A stretch of DNA of 64,000 nt, from assembly GCA_028564705.1 (NCBI GenBank), contig JAPXFQ010001776.1:310001-374000 (forward strand), written 5' to 3'. This stretch comes from Apricaphanius iberus. Taxonomy: Eukaryota; Chordata; Actinopteri; Cyprinodontiformes; Aphaniidae. The translations under genes and the position numbers were made by a program. A model generated the notes under the pieces. It saw nothing but the letters and a program-made list of their open reading frames with translations. It had not been told where the DNA came from and did no database searches. Below are positions 1 through 9,920 of this stretch, piece after piece (the stretch's first letter is position 1; every line of letters starts with the position of its first letter).

Positions 1-1074
1 GCCCTGCAGTTATCATCCCGTTAATAATAAACACCATTAAACTTTTACCGGTGTCTGCGTTTGAGTCCATGCTTCCATGTTCGCACACCTCGTTGCTGAC
101 AGAATGAGGAAGAGTTTTGATATGATTTAAACACATGAACTGATTGGATAAGCTGTAATGCGTCAATTGCTGTTGTCACTGTTGCACTCAATGGAGCTGT
201 TTGGTATTCAGACTCTCTCAGATTGATCTAGTTTTCTCTGTGTTGAGAAATTTCAATTTAAAAAAAAAAACCAGAAGCGTACTAAAACACAGATTTTCTG
301 TTGGTGTAATTTACGTTTTGGGAACCCTTTCATGGTAGCTATGACTACTCTTCTGCCCTCTACCTCTCTCTTGCTCTCTGTGTCAGATGTTTAATTAAGT
401 CCCTGCCTCCTTTAATGATAATGGTAAATAATTACCCTGATGGTAATGACACTTGGTTACGCCAATCTGAGGTGACTAAAATTGTTGTTGGTTCGGTGTG
501 TCAGTTTGCTAAAATAATGTTGGACTCTGTAATATTTTCGGTTCCCCTGCCTGATCAGACCATATCAGGACAATGTCTGTCATTTGATCAATGATTATCT
601 GAGTTGTCTGTTTTTGGGGAAAACCTGGTCTGATCTGGAGAGATGGCATCCATCCCACTTTGGGTGGAGCAGGACCAAGGATCCAGACCAGGAAGCAGAG
701 TCGTAGTTTAACCCACTTCTCTGCAGCTTCTTTACTGTTACCTAATCAGTACCAAACTGAGACAATGTCTTACCTATGACCAAAATCAAATGGATTAATA
801 GTTAACCTAACAAAATTAAATTATGAAGACTTCATTAAGATAAATAAGAATTAACAAAAAAGAAAAACAATTAGATGTGGTTTATTAAGTGCGCACTCCT
901 CAAACACTTTATTTGTAAATGACTTGATATATGATATAAAATAAATTTTTGTTTTGTCTATCAGAAAACTGGCTGCAGAAGGAGGATTATGTTAGTATAA
1001 ATGAGTCAACTCCTTCCAATTATTTAAATTTTCACATTCTTAGAAATGCTGGGCAACATGGGTGATTTTAGCCC
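1..1074. other. Intronic or intergenic DNA, possible LINE fragment at 545-760
   Basis: No coding exon is recognised. About 545-760 on the + strand resembles the stretch between ORF1 and ORF2 of fish L2-type LINEs (a 'gatcagaccat...gggaaaacctg...gagatggcatccatccc' style of text), but this is recalled similarity and not a tested alignment. The rest is A/T-rich. If the integrin gene continues upstream, this is one of its introns. Confidence 0.3.
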
Positions 1075-1106
1075 ATTTTTGGGGGTGCTGGAGCACCCCC
1101 AAAAAT
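1075..1106. repeat. Perfect 15-bp inverted repeat with 2-nt loop
   Basis: The arms 1075-1089 (atttttgggggtgct) and 1092-1106 are exact reverse complements around a GG loop. A second, imperfect copy of the right arm (agcacccccgaaatattg) follows at about 1113. Such a structure could be the junction of two transposon ends or a hairpin-forming element. No transposase accompanies it. Confidence 0.8.
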
Positions 1107-2224
1107 ATTGATAGCACCCCCGAAATATTGTAAGGAGCTATTAACTAACATTAACTTAATGTTCATTTCAACATGCTGGAAAAATGTGAAAATATAGACA
1201 ATCCAGATGTGTAGTTAAAACGATACATTTTAAAAACTACGCCATCCCCCTATTTCCTTGAAAGTGGTTTGATCCATCACATCCATCCATCCCCCCCCAC
1301 CCCTGTGTAAGCGCCTCGCGTTGCTAGGGGAAACAGCACCTGCAGTAGATTTAACGAAGAAGTTGAAGAAGCACAATTTTGCCATTGCAGGTGAGACCCA
1401 TAGTCGAACACCCATATGTGTTTGTTCCGATTACTCTGTTGTTGTATTTCCCTACACTTCTTTTGTTTTATGTGTTATAGATGGAAAGGTAATAATGGTA
1501 AATCGAAGCAAGTTTCTACTGTTAGCATGTTAGCAGTTAACATAGTTTTATCTGTAGTCTGACGTCAGTGTAATTGGTTATTGGTTTTTGTTTTTATTTG
1601 TGTCCTGTATCACTAATTTCCAATTCCTTGTCTTCACTAGCTGTAGCATTTAGCTGTGTTTTAATTTAAATGAATCCCGCTGTTTAGCACTGTTGTCATG
1701 GTAACTAACTGCCGTTATTTCCTGAAAAAAGTGGAGCGGTCAGGCAGAACAGTAGACCGTGTTAGAGTGACATGTATTGTTCTTGTCATTGCAGACAGAA
1801 AGACAAAAAAGAAAAAGAAAAGAAAAAAACCCTTCATGCACCACCGGACTGTTGCTTTCGCTTCTGCCATTCAGTGAGCAACACTCGCTCACCTTTAAGG
1901 TGAAGAAGCACTCCAGTCCAACCCAAGGTAATAACTGCGGGTCGGCGGCCGTAAAACATGTCCATTATTCCACATTTGGTGTTCTCGTTTATGTTGTTTC
2001 TGATCTGGCCTGACAAATAAAATAATAAATTACTAAAATAAAAAAACAAAATAAAAGAAGTAAGGTTTGTTTAGTAGTCTTGCTAGCTTTTCTCTTCTGT
2101 TGTGACCATAGACTGTATTGTTGTGACGCGCTGCGTCTACAGTTAAATAGTTTTCCTTGTACAATAACGTTTCGAACTGTGTCTGCAGTCTTCCTCAGGA
2201 GCGTCATCTGACAATCCTTGCTGT
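1107..2224. other. Unassigned stretch with exon-like segments
   Basis: No known gene or element is recognised. Two segments have good-looking splice signals on the + strand. One ends in an AG|gtgaga donor at 1390/1391. The other is 1795-1927, with a 'tgtcattgcag' acceptor, an AAG|gtaata donor and an open, very lysine/arginine-rich frame. A purine run lies at 1795-1830. Their relation to any gene is unknown. Confidence 0.3.
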
Positions 2225-2486
2225 GGGGCGACTCTGGCTCAGTGGTAGAGTAGTTGGCTTGCAATCAGAGGGTCGTAGGTTCAATTCCAGCTTCCTCCAT
2301 TCACATGTCAATGTGCCCCTGGGCAAGGCACTTAACCCCCAAATTCTACATTGTCCTACCGAGCCATGTTGGGTGTCGGTGTATGAATGCGAGTGTGATT
2401 GGGTGAATGCGGCTTCAATGTAAAGCGCTTTGAGTGGTCAGTAAGACTAGAAAAGCGCTATATAAGTTCAGTCCATTTACCATTTA
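2225..2486 (+). mobile_element. tRNA-derived SINE
   Basis: A polymerase III internal promoter is visible: an A-box-like tggctcagtgg at 2235-2245 and a B-box-like ggttcaattcc at 2278-2288 (one base from the GGTTCGAnTCC consensus). The body ends in the tail common to many fish SINEs and LINEs, with agcgctttgagtggtcag near 2426 and 'gctatataagttcagtccatttacc' text up to about 2481. It is about 260 bp and looks nearly complete. A short piece of a similar tail (cagtccatttaccat) recurs at about 20531. Confidence 0.8.
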
Positions 2487-3078
2487 CACACACTGATAAA
2501 TAACATAACACATGCTCCTGTAAATACTGGTTGGCTTTTTTTAACCAATTCTGTATCATTTGTAACTGTACAATGTGTTGTTAAATTTTTATTTTTATTT
2601 TATTAAACATGTTTAAAACTCAAATACCGGAATTTAGTCTCTCTGTCCCAAAAGGAAATAGTGTCATTTACTCCTACACACATATACACACACAACATAG
2701 TGTTGTTTTTCATTTTCCTGTTTCCCGACCGGTCTTTAGTGCTTTAAAATGGTTGATTGATGTCATGATATGACAACTGTTCTGGTTTGATGGTTCACTT
2801 TTGGAGAAAGTATTTGAAATTTAGGTTCAGAGTTTAAAGTTGTGAAAGAATGAGGGAGCACGTCATAGAGAGAGAGAGTGTCTGTGTTGTGTTTTAGCTA
2901 TTGTTTAAGTTTATATTTATTTTTATAGCAAAAGTTTACGAGATCAGAGTCTGAGCGACGCTGATGGCTAGGTGCTTAGGGTTTAAATAGATCATGGAGT
3001 AATTAGGGATGAAATTCAGGTGTGAGATGCTAGGTGAGTCGAATTTGAGTTGATTACTGAGAGGATACTGAATATGGG
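2487..3078. other. Unassigned A/T-rich stretch
   Basis: No gene or element was recognised. There is a short GA run (agagagagaga) near 2868-2880. Confidence 0.5.
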
Positions 3079-3142
3079 GCGTGGTCCACCTCACGAACCT
3101 AAGTTAACATAATAACTTACATTTCATTAGCATGGACCACGC
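3079..3142. repeat. Short inverted repeat at the 3' side of the DIRS element
   Basis: gcgtggtcca (3079-3088) and tggaccacgc (3133-3142) are perfect 10-bp inverted copies 44 bp apart. They lie just beyond the tyrosine recombinase remnant of the DIRS-like element, where inverted or complementary terminal sequences occur in that order. Assigning them to the element is inference. Confidence 0.45.
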
Positions 3143-3355
3143 TTACAGAGATTAGATTTGTTTTGATTAGTTCATTTATTGACAAAGGTTAGATAGATGG
3201 TGTGTCTGGAAGGATGCACTGATGGAGGCCTGTAGACTCTGTGTGGGGGTGCATTCTTCGGAAGTCGGTCTTCTTCTCAAGCCTGCTCAGGACCCCCAAA
3301 ATTGGTCATTATTTAACAAAGCAAGGAATGAGCATGGTGGAGATCTTCGAGATTA

Positions 3356-3976
3356 TTATGAATATGATGAAGATGACCAATGACCTAGGATTTGAATAGT
3401 CTTGTCGGAAATGCTTGACTGAGAGGCTGAAGTGGCTGCGCCTATACGGATGGAGTGGATTGAATAATGCTCAGGGTTGATGCCAGATCTAAATAGGATT
3501 TGACGGAAGTGACGAGAAAACCAGAATCTAGTGGCGATGCTACCTAGTTCAGTGATGAAGAGAGGATCGTGAGGTGTGCCGTTGTTCGCCAGACGGAAGC
3601 GAATGTAGTTTGAGATGGGTTCGTAGTGGCTGAGGGGTGAGTGAAGATTAAAAAGATAGATAGGGAAGGAAGTGCCCATTTGGTCTGTTTTGCTTTTAAG
3701 GAGCGTAAAGATAAGGGTATCCTGATTAAGGATTGAGATATCTGAAAGGCATGGATGAATGGAGGGATGAAATCTGGAAGTAGTAGGGGCAAACTCAGAG
3801 CAGCGTAGAAAACCAAAGTAGGCTAACAGGAACATGGATTCTAATGTAAGATTGACTAGAGGAGAAGAGTAACCGGAACGGATTGTGCGGATGCAGCAAA
3901 TAAGGAGGTCAGAGGTTATAGGGAATTGTTGATTAGGTGAAGGTGGTTCTTGCTTCTTAAGACCTTTAAGTAGCAT
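3356..3976 (-). pseudogene. Tyrosine recombinase domain of DIRS-like element
   Basis: A 206-codon open stretch with tyrosine recombinase features. An arginine sits in 'FGFLRCSEFAP' (first catalytic Arg region), a H-x-x-R box in 'HSIRIGAATSAS', and 'ILGHWSSSSYS' near the end, where the tyrosine nucleophile is expected. The reading frame stops just after that tyrosine (two TAA codons). The enzyme would circularise or integrate the reverse-transcribed element DNA. The upstream linker to RNase H (about 3977-4384) has the typical 'IADSLS' and 'KFRSLAPDADPHPTP' text but several stops, so the domain is not connected to an intact polyprotein here. Confidence 0.75.
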
Positions 3977-4384
3977 GGATATATGGCTATGGGAGAGAGG
4001 TGGACAGGGGTTGCCGGTAGCCAGTTTGAAGAAGAAATTGATGCCAGAAAGGTATGATAGTGGAGATGTGGATTTGTAGGATTGTATGTGAATAGGTGAT
4101 TATGTGACAAATAGAAGACGGGATGAGTGAAGGAAATTGAAGGTTATACGTTACATGGAAACTTTTAAAACTGTTCCCTCCTGAAAGATAAGATGAGCGA
4201 GTTCTAGATGCGAGACTGTTGAGGATAGCGTTCTGAGAAATGATGGAGAGGTCTTGAAGCTGTGGAGTTAATTGTAGATGGTTGCTGACAACGGTGGGAT
4301 AGGAGTTGGATGAGGATCTGCATCTGGAGCCAAGGACCTGAATTTCTGGAAAGAAAGATGAGAGAGTGAATCAGCGATGGAATT

Positions 4385-5100
4385 TTAATGGCCAGGTTCA
4401 TGAGCAGCACGGAGAATGAATTGATGTTTGGCTGATGCCAGAGTGAGTCTACGAATGAACTGCATGATGAAGGTTGAGCGTGAACGGCCTTTGTTTATGA
4501 TCTCAACAACAGCAGAGTTGTCTGAATGAATAACACAGTGTTGAGACCATTCATGCCCCCAAAGTAGGGCTGCAATTAGAAAGGGATAAATTTCATAATG
4601 AGCGGATGAGAGAGAGGCCGACTGGAGCTGCAAACGTTCGAACTCAGAGGGCCATGTTGAAGCAAACCACCTTCCATTGTAGAAACCGCCAAAGCCTGCA
4701 GAGGGTGCTGCATCGGTAAATAGCTGGATGTCATCTGGATAAGAAATGAAGTCATTATAGAAGAATGAAATACCATTCCAAGATGAAAGAAATTCTTGCC
4801 AAAGGCGCATTTCCATGCGACAAGGTTCTTCGATGGTAAGACAACCATGAAGCGAAGGGATGTTGGCGGAGGTTGAAAGAAGGTGGGAAATGAATGATCT
4901 CCCCTGCGGAAAAATTTGAATTGCATAGTTGAGATGACCTAAAAGAGACAGAATCTGTTGTTTGGAGCAATAGTCGGCTAAGATGAAGTTAGAAAAAATC
5001 AAAGAGATTCTGTGAACCTTCTCGAGTGGCAGAGATGCTTGAAAAGTGGAAGAATTGAGAGTAATAACCAGGATTTCCAGAGAAGTATGAGGACCTATAG
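4385..5100 (-). pseudogene. RT thumb and RNase H of DIRS-like element
   Basis: After the MITE the frame resumes with the RT C-terminal part ('LSLLGHLNYAIQIFPQGRSF'), followed by a DIRS-type RNase H: 'LFTDAAPSAGFGGF' (first Asp), 'ALLWGHEW' and 'VIHSDNSAVVEIINKGRS' (second Asp). The stretch is open to 'AAHEPGH', then a stop interrupts the linker to the recombinase. The apparent start Met at 5113 lies inside the inserted MITE and is not native. RNase H would degrade the RNA of the RNA:DNA hybrid during reverse transcription. Confidence 0.75.
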
Positions 5101-5304
5101 TATGGGTCCCCAAATCCAGGCCTCAAGGGCCGGCGCCCTACCAGTTTTAGATGTTTCTCTGCTACAACACAGCTGATTCAAATTGTCCAACTTCCTCCTC
5201 AGCTGGCAAAGTTCTGCAGAGGCCTGCTAACGAGCCATCATTTGATTCTGGTGTGTTTAACCAGGGGAAGACTGGCCCTCGAGGCCTGGATTTGGGGATC
5301 CCTG
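5101..5304. mobile_element. 204-bp hAT-type MITE with 8-bp target duplication
   Basis: The terminal parts are inverted copies: tccccaaatccaggcct at 5107-5123 matches in reverse complement at 5282-5298 (17 of 17). The element is flanked by a perfect 8-bp direct repeat acctatag (5093-5100 and 5305-5312), the duplication size of the hAT superfamily. It sits inside the RT/RNase H region of the DIRS element, so it is younger than that element. It has no coding capacity. The sequence type is a common short interspersed repeat of fish genomes (recalled, not searched). Confidence 0.85.
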
Positions 5305-6073
5305 ACCTATAGTCTTCTCTTCCGACAGGGGAACTCCGATGTTGGAGAATGCTTCGGTTAGGTTACGGAGCCAGAGAAAAGGAGGAGATGAGGCAGGGGT
5401 GATGACAAGAAAATCATTGAGGAGATGAAAGAATGTAAGGGAGGTGGTAAGTGTTAAGCAGAGTCCAACACAAAGCCTCGGAAAGGGAGTCGAAGATCTG
5501 AGGGCTACTTCTGCAACCAAAGGTGAGTCTGACTGCGAAGTAATAAGCTCCTTTCCAAAAGACCCCAAAGAAACACCAAAAGTCTGGATGAAGCGGAAGG
5601 ACCTTGAAGGCACGAGTAATGTCTGCTTTAGAAAGCCATGCATTACGACCTGCTAAACGGATGAGTCGAATAGCATGATCTATAGTGACGTACTGCATTG
5701 AGAAATCAGGAAATGGTATGAGGCTATCGATACTGGGAACAGAGGAATTGTGAGGTGCCGACAGGTCGATAATCAGTCTTTTCTTTCCCGAGTATTTGCG
5801 GGTTGCTACCCCAAGGGGGCTGATTGGAAAAACTGCAAAAGGGGGGCGAGCGAAAGGACCGATCTTGAAACCCTCCTTAACCTCTTTAAGGAGTAAAGAA
5901 TCGACTGTATCGGGATCAGAAAGGGCAGATAATAGGTTAGAACAGTAAGTTAAACAATCAGAAAAAAAAACTTCAATGCCTGGGTGGAACCCGTGTGTGA
6001 TACCCTTAACCAAGATATCGACAAATTCCCTATCGGGGTGGCTGGCCAAAGCAGAGATTAGAGCGCTAACCAT
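5305..6073 (-). pseudogene. Reverse transcriptase of DIRS-like element
   Basis: Two overlapping minus-strand frames together give the RT. 6073-5414 carries the fingers and early palm ('KKRLIIDLSAPHNSSVPS', 'LSKADITRAFKVLPLHPD' with a palm Asp, 'FGCRSSPQIFDSLSEAL'). Frame 5643-5305 carries the catalytic loop and beyond. A frameshift around 5440 separates them. The catalytic box reads L-L-N-D-F where DIRS elements normally have L-D-D-F, so one metal-binding Asp is replaced by Asn. With the frameshift, that replacement and the downstream MITE insertion, this copy is very unlikely to be active. Confidence 0.75.
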
Positions 6074-6088
6074 GCTTTGGAAGTGGGA

Positions 6089-6298
6089 TTATGGGCGCAG
6101 GTGTTCTGAGCATGTGCCCCTTCCGCAGAAAGAGCAGGTATGCAAGAGCCTACAGCTAGAGGCTGAGCAACCGAGGTCATTGAAATTGTTGCACACCATC
6201 CACCCACCCTGGTAAAGGATTGGACGGCCGTGCTTATCCATGCCCCCGGAGAGTGGTGCATTTGGTTTAGACTGTTGTGGCGGAGACTTAGGAATCAC
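6089..6298 (-). pseudogene. Gag-like C-terminal zinc motif of DIRS-like element
   Basis: A minus-strand frame carries a cysteine/histidine cluster, 'CNNFNDLGCSASSCRLLHTC' followed by SFCG, with spacing C-x7-C-x4-C-x3-H-x-C-x2-C. A CCCH-like cluster of this kind closes the gag-like protein of DIRS elements and would bind the element RNA. It stops at 6089 immediately before the RT frame. The N-terminal part of gag (above about 6300) is not recognisable. Confidence 0.6.
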
Positions 6299-6727
6299 TG
6301 AAATTGAGCTCTACTCCATCCAACCTTGTGTAGGTGACGGAAAGGCCTTGAGTCAACAGATGATGGCAGTCCGCTTTGATGTAGACGGGGAAGCATATAC
6401 TTTCGTTGAGACATGGTGGAGGGAGAAAGTAGGCCACGCTCTGTTTATGGATTAAAACACTCCCGATACGAGCATCCCATAGATAAGATGTTCACAAAAT
6501 GCAAGGTGCAGCAATGATTGCTTTCCTTTTTAACAAAAAAATCTAAAACAAGTAAAACCGTATTTATTTGATTACCAGTTTTGGCTGAAGACTTGGTTAA
6601 ACAGACACTGATGATTTATAAAGTCTCAGTTAGTCTTACCCCTCCTTTCCACCGAACGCGTAAGCAGCACGTTACAGGAGCAGCGTGTCATATGCAGCTG
6701 ATAGCGTCCACTGTACTCAATAGAACC

Positions 6728-6769
6728 TGTAGGAGACGTTCCTGATTGGGTGCACGGCTTGTGTGTGTC
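6728..6769 (+). repeat. 5' LTR remnant of BEL/Pao element
   Basis: The text from tgtaggagacgttcctgatt onward repeats the start of the 3' LTR at 10703 (tgtaggatgcgttcctgatt) for about 42 bp, then turns abruptly into polymerase coding sequence. This shows a deletion that removed most of the LTR, gag and protease. Confidence 0.7.
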
Positions 6770-7846
6770 AATTTGGTTGATCTGTGGCAACAGCAATTTA
6801 AGATGGACTTTCCAGAATCTGTGGTAGAGGAGCAAGTGGGTCTTTCCAGGGAAGACCTGAGGTTCATGGACATGATCACAAAGTCAACCAAACACATTGA
6901 TGGTCACTACCAGGTCGCCCTCCCTTTGAAATACCCAAATATCAGCATGCCAAATAATAGAAAGGTGGTGGAACAGCGCTTATACCGCCTGAAGAGGAGG
7001 CTCCAGAGGGATCCAGTGTTTCATAAGGAGTATTATGCTTTTATTATCGATCTCTTTGTCAAACGCGATGCTGAAAAGGTCCCTGATCCAGAGCTGAATA
7101 GGAATGATGGTAGAGTTTTGTACATTCCGCACCATGGTGTCCATCATCCGACAAAGGGAAAACTCAGAGTTGTGTTCGATTGCGGTGCCGGTTATAAAGG
7201 AGTTGTGACCAGGTTTAGAAGGGAACCAGTGGTCATAATGTCAGACATGGAAGCCAAGTTTCACCAAGTGCGGGTGCCTCCAGAAGATGCTGACCTGCTG
7301 CGATTCCTCTGGTGGCCACAAGGAGACCTGACCCAAGTACCACAAGAATACAGGATGAATGTGCATCTTTTTGGCGCTGCATCTTCTCCAAGCTGTGCCA
7401 ACTTTCTACTTAAGAAATGTGCAGAGGATTTTGGACAGGAGTTTCAAGAAGAGACTGTGGATAAAGTGCAACACTGCTTCTATGTGGATGACTTTTTGGT
7501 GTCAGTAGCCAAGGAGGAGGAAGCACTGATCCTACATCATGAATTCATGTCTCTGTGTGCTAAAGGAGGATTCTGTTTGACCAAGTGGTTCAGTAATAGA
7601 TCTGTAGTGCTGGAGGCGATCCCAGAGCCCTACAGAGCTAAAGAAGAAAAACAGTTGGACTTGGAGCGGGACTTTGCACCTAAGGAAAGAGTGCTGGGGG
7701 TGGAGTGGTGTATCAAGTCAGATGCCTTTAAATTCAAACTTATGCTAAAAGACAAACCACTCACCCGTAGAGGCATCCTTTCGACTTTCAGCTCTATATA
7801 TGATCCTTTGGGTATGCTTAGGCCTCTAGTTCTTACAGCAAAATAG
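6770..7846 (+). pseudogene. BEL/Pao reverse transcriptase
   Basis: An open frame of about 360 codons up to a TAG at 7844-7846. Visible RT features are 'RVVFDCGAGYKG' (fingers), 'IMSDMEAKFHQVRV' (palm Asp), 'GAASSPSCANFLLKKCA', the catalytic YVDDFLV at about 7481-7501 and 'LTKWFSNRSVV'. After the TAG the same frame runs on through the next domain, so one nonsense codon separates RT from RNase H. The usual fingers N-terminus ('P...VRR' region) is missing because of the 5' deletion. All catalytic Asp residues are kept. Confidence 0.85.
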
Positions 7847-8482
7847 ATCCTGAGGGATTTATGCAGAAGAGGAGTAGGATGGGATGACCTTATTCCAGAG
7901 CCAGTCTCGAAGAAATGGCTAAAATGGGTGCAAGGGCTCCAACTTCTGAAAACTTTTGAGCTCAAACGGTGTCTAAGACCTCTGGATTTTGGAGATTTCG
8001 CGCAGTTACATAATTTCTGTGATGCTTGTGAAGGAGGCTATGGCACAGTAACTTACCTGTTGTTACAGAATGAGCGCCTACAAATGCACAGTGCCTTCAT
8101 CATGGGAAAAGCTCGTGTTGCCCCATTGAAGGCGGTCACAATCCCAAGAAAGGAACTGATAGCCGCAACAATGGCCAGTCCTATGGATGTCCTATGGAAA
8201 AAAGAGATGCGCATGAATCCGCAGGAATCTGTGTTTTGGACCGACAGCGCCTCCGTGCTGAAATACATTAAGAATGAAACCTCCAGATTTAAAGTAATTT
8301 TTGCCAATTGCGTTTCAGAGATAATAAAATCGTCTCACCACGCTCTGTGGAGGTATGTGGATACAGATTCAAATCCAGCAGATGCAGCATCCAGAGGGGT
8401 AAAAGTAGAAACATTTCTGAAAGACAGACTGAGGTTAACGGGACCTCTATTTTTTGTCAACCTGAAACGGAATGGCGTGTGA
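7847..8482 (+). pseudogene. Pao-type RNase H / peptidase A17 region
   Basis: This continues the RT frame directly after the TAG at 7844. It has the layout of the 'Pao retrotransposon peptidase' (A17) Pfam family: 'WDDLIPEPVSKKWLKW', 'LHNFCDACEGGYGTVTYL' (RNase H first Asp), 'KARVAPLKAVTIPRKEL', 'WTDSASVLKYIKN' (second Asp) and 'NPADAASRG'. It ends at a stop at 8482 after a frameshift near 8445; the polyprotein continues in another frame. It would remove RNA from the RNA:DNA hybrid in reverse transcription. Confidence 0.8.
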
Positions 8483-9246
8483 ATCCCGAGCCTCGGAGCC
8501 ATCTGTCACAGGATGATCTAGAGTTGAAGAAATACGTTGTCATAAATGTTATGCAAATTGAAGAAGACTGCACAACTCACCTGATCCATCATTATTCTTC
8601 TTGGGTTCATTTAAAAAAGGCTGTGGCATGGTGGTTGAAATATAAGAAATGGTTGTTGTCCAGCAGCAGAAAGCGGAAACGGTTGAGGGCTAATGAGAGT
8701 GAAGAGTGTATGCAACAGCAAAGCCTAGTGGAAAAGGAAGTGCACAAATTTAGGAGCACAATTGTCCGGGGGAATCTTACAGTGGAGGACATGGATGAAG
8801 CTGAGCTGGCTATAATTCAGTTTTGCCAGAGGATAAAGTTTTCAGAGGAGCTTCTGTGTCTGGAAAAGGCACAAAACATAAGGAAAAGTAGCCCTCTGCG
8901 TAAGTTATGTCCTAGGCTGGAGGAAGGAGTCTTGCATGTGGGAGGTCGGCTTAGTAAAGCAGCGTTGCATTTGGAGTCCAAGCATCCAATCATTCTGTCA
9001 AAGGATCTCCATATTTTTACCCTACTGCTGAGATATGTTCATCATGAGGTAGGACATAGTGGCTGCAACCACATGTTGTCCAAGCTCAGGGAGAAATACC
9101 GGATGACTGGATTAAGCACTGCCATCAGGAGAGTCCTGTCAAAATGTACCATCTGCAGGAGACTCAACTCTTCTGCAGTTAACCAGCAAATGGCAGACTT
9201 GCCCACAGAAAGGCTCAAAACAGATGAACCCCCCTTCACTTTGTAG
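8445..9246 (+). pseudogene. BEL/Pao integrase N-terminal zinc-binding domain
   Basis: After the frameshift near 8445 the frame reads 'NPEPRSHLSQDDLELKK' and runs to 9246. Near its end is the H-H-C-C integrase zinc domain: 'HHEVGHSGCNHMLSKL' gives the histidines and 'VLSKCTICRRLN' the C-x2-C pair. The frame ends '..DEPPFT' at 9240, precisely where other BEL integrases continue with 'VGVDYFGPF'. That continuation is found 325 bp later, beyond the insertion. Confidence 0.8.
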
Positions 9247-9565
9247 AAGCCAAAATTTGGGCCTGCGTGGCACGTGTAATCAACACGTGCATCAATTCTG
9301 AGAAGCTGAGAAGATGTACGTGGTATTTCCACGAAAGACTTGTCATTAAGCGATTCTAGGAAATGTTTTGTTCCCAGCTTTTCTGGCCAGACAAATAGGC
9401 GCCTGAAGATAAACTAATGTCAAGCCAAGCGGTTGCGCTGGCCAAGAACACCAGATGTTTCCCGTAAGTGACGCAATGATTAAGTATAAGAGATAGGGCT
9501 CCTTTTAGAGGGGAGAGGGTTCTCGTTGGTCTTTCTGGGATCTCAGCGTGGAAGATAGGATGATG
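9247..9565. mobile_element. 319-bp insertion splitting the BEL/Pao integrase
   Basis: Integrase coding stops at 9240 and resumes at 9571 (GFDYFGPF), so the stretch between is foreign. A 5-bp direct repeat TGTAG (9242-9246 and 9566-9570) borders it and would fit a target duplication. The insert contains a TATAA-like motif (agtataagag near 9483) followed by a stretch rich in G and A, so a solo LTR is possible, but the ends are not clean TG...CA and no family was recognised. A nonautonomous DNA element is the other option. Confidence 0.65.
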
Positions 9566-9570
9566 TGTAG

Positions 9571-9920
9571 GATTTGACTATTTTGGACCTTTTGAAGTGA
9601 GGAGTAGGAGAAGTATATTGAAAAGATATGGTGCGATTTTTACCTGTCTTGCATTAAGAGCTATTCACATCGAGGTGGCACCTTCTCTGGATACGGACTC
9701 CTTTTTAAATGCTTTGAGGTGTTTTATATCCCGAAGAGGACAGGTCCGTGAGTTGCGATCTGACAATGGAACGAATTGTGTGGGAGCCGAACGTGACCTT
9801 AAAACAGCTATTGAACACTGGAACCAGGAACAGGTGCATGATCTGTTACTCCAAATGGGCATAAAGTGGACATTCATTCCCCCGCTGGGTCGCATCATGG
9901 AAGAGTATGGGAAAGGCTGA
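9571..9920 (+). pseudogene. BEL/Pao integrase catalytic core
   Basis: A DDE integrase core. The first Asp is in 'GFDYFGPF' at 9571-9594, then 'KRYGAIFTCLALRAIHIEVA', and the second Asp is in 'LRSDNGTNCVGAE'. A frameshift near 9880 follows 'KWTFIPP'; the continuation 'PAGSHHGRVWERLIR', which holds the catalytic Glu, is in the next frame (9866 onward). This enzyme would insert the element cDNA into chromosomes; it is broken here. Confidence 0.85.

Larger units (their letters stand above)
3079..6500 (-). mobile_element. DIRS-order retrotransposon (tyrosine recombinase type), broken
   Basis: Read on the minus strand the order is gag-like zinc motif (6298-6089), reverse transcriptase (6073-5305), RNase H (5100-4385), then tyrosine recombinase (3976-3356). 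This is the DIRS order; these elements integrate with a tyrosine recombinase and not a DDE integrase. The coding frames are broken by stops and frameshifts, and a 204-bp MITE splits the RT/RNase H region. The two outer limits are approximate because I could not define the terminal repeats. It could be DIRS proper or an Ngaro-like relative; the split direct repeats that would mark Ngaro were not seen. Confidence 0.8.

Noticed and set aside
2225..2300. Possible functional tRNA gene
   Set aside because: A and B boxes are present, but the acceptor stem does not close and a typical SINE body and tail follow.
6240..6455. 71-codon plus-strand frame
   Set aside because: It is opposite the gag-like region of the DIRS element and has no recognisable domain.
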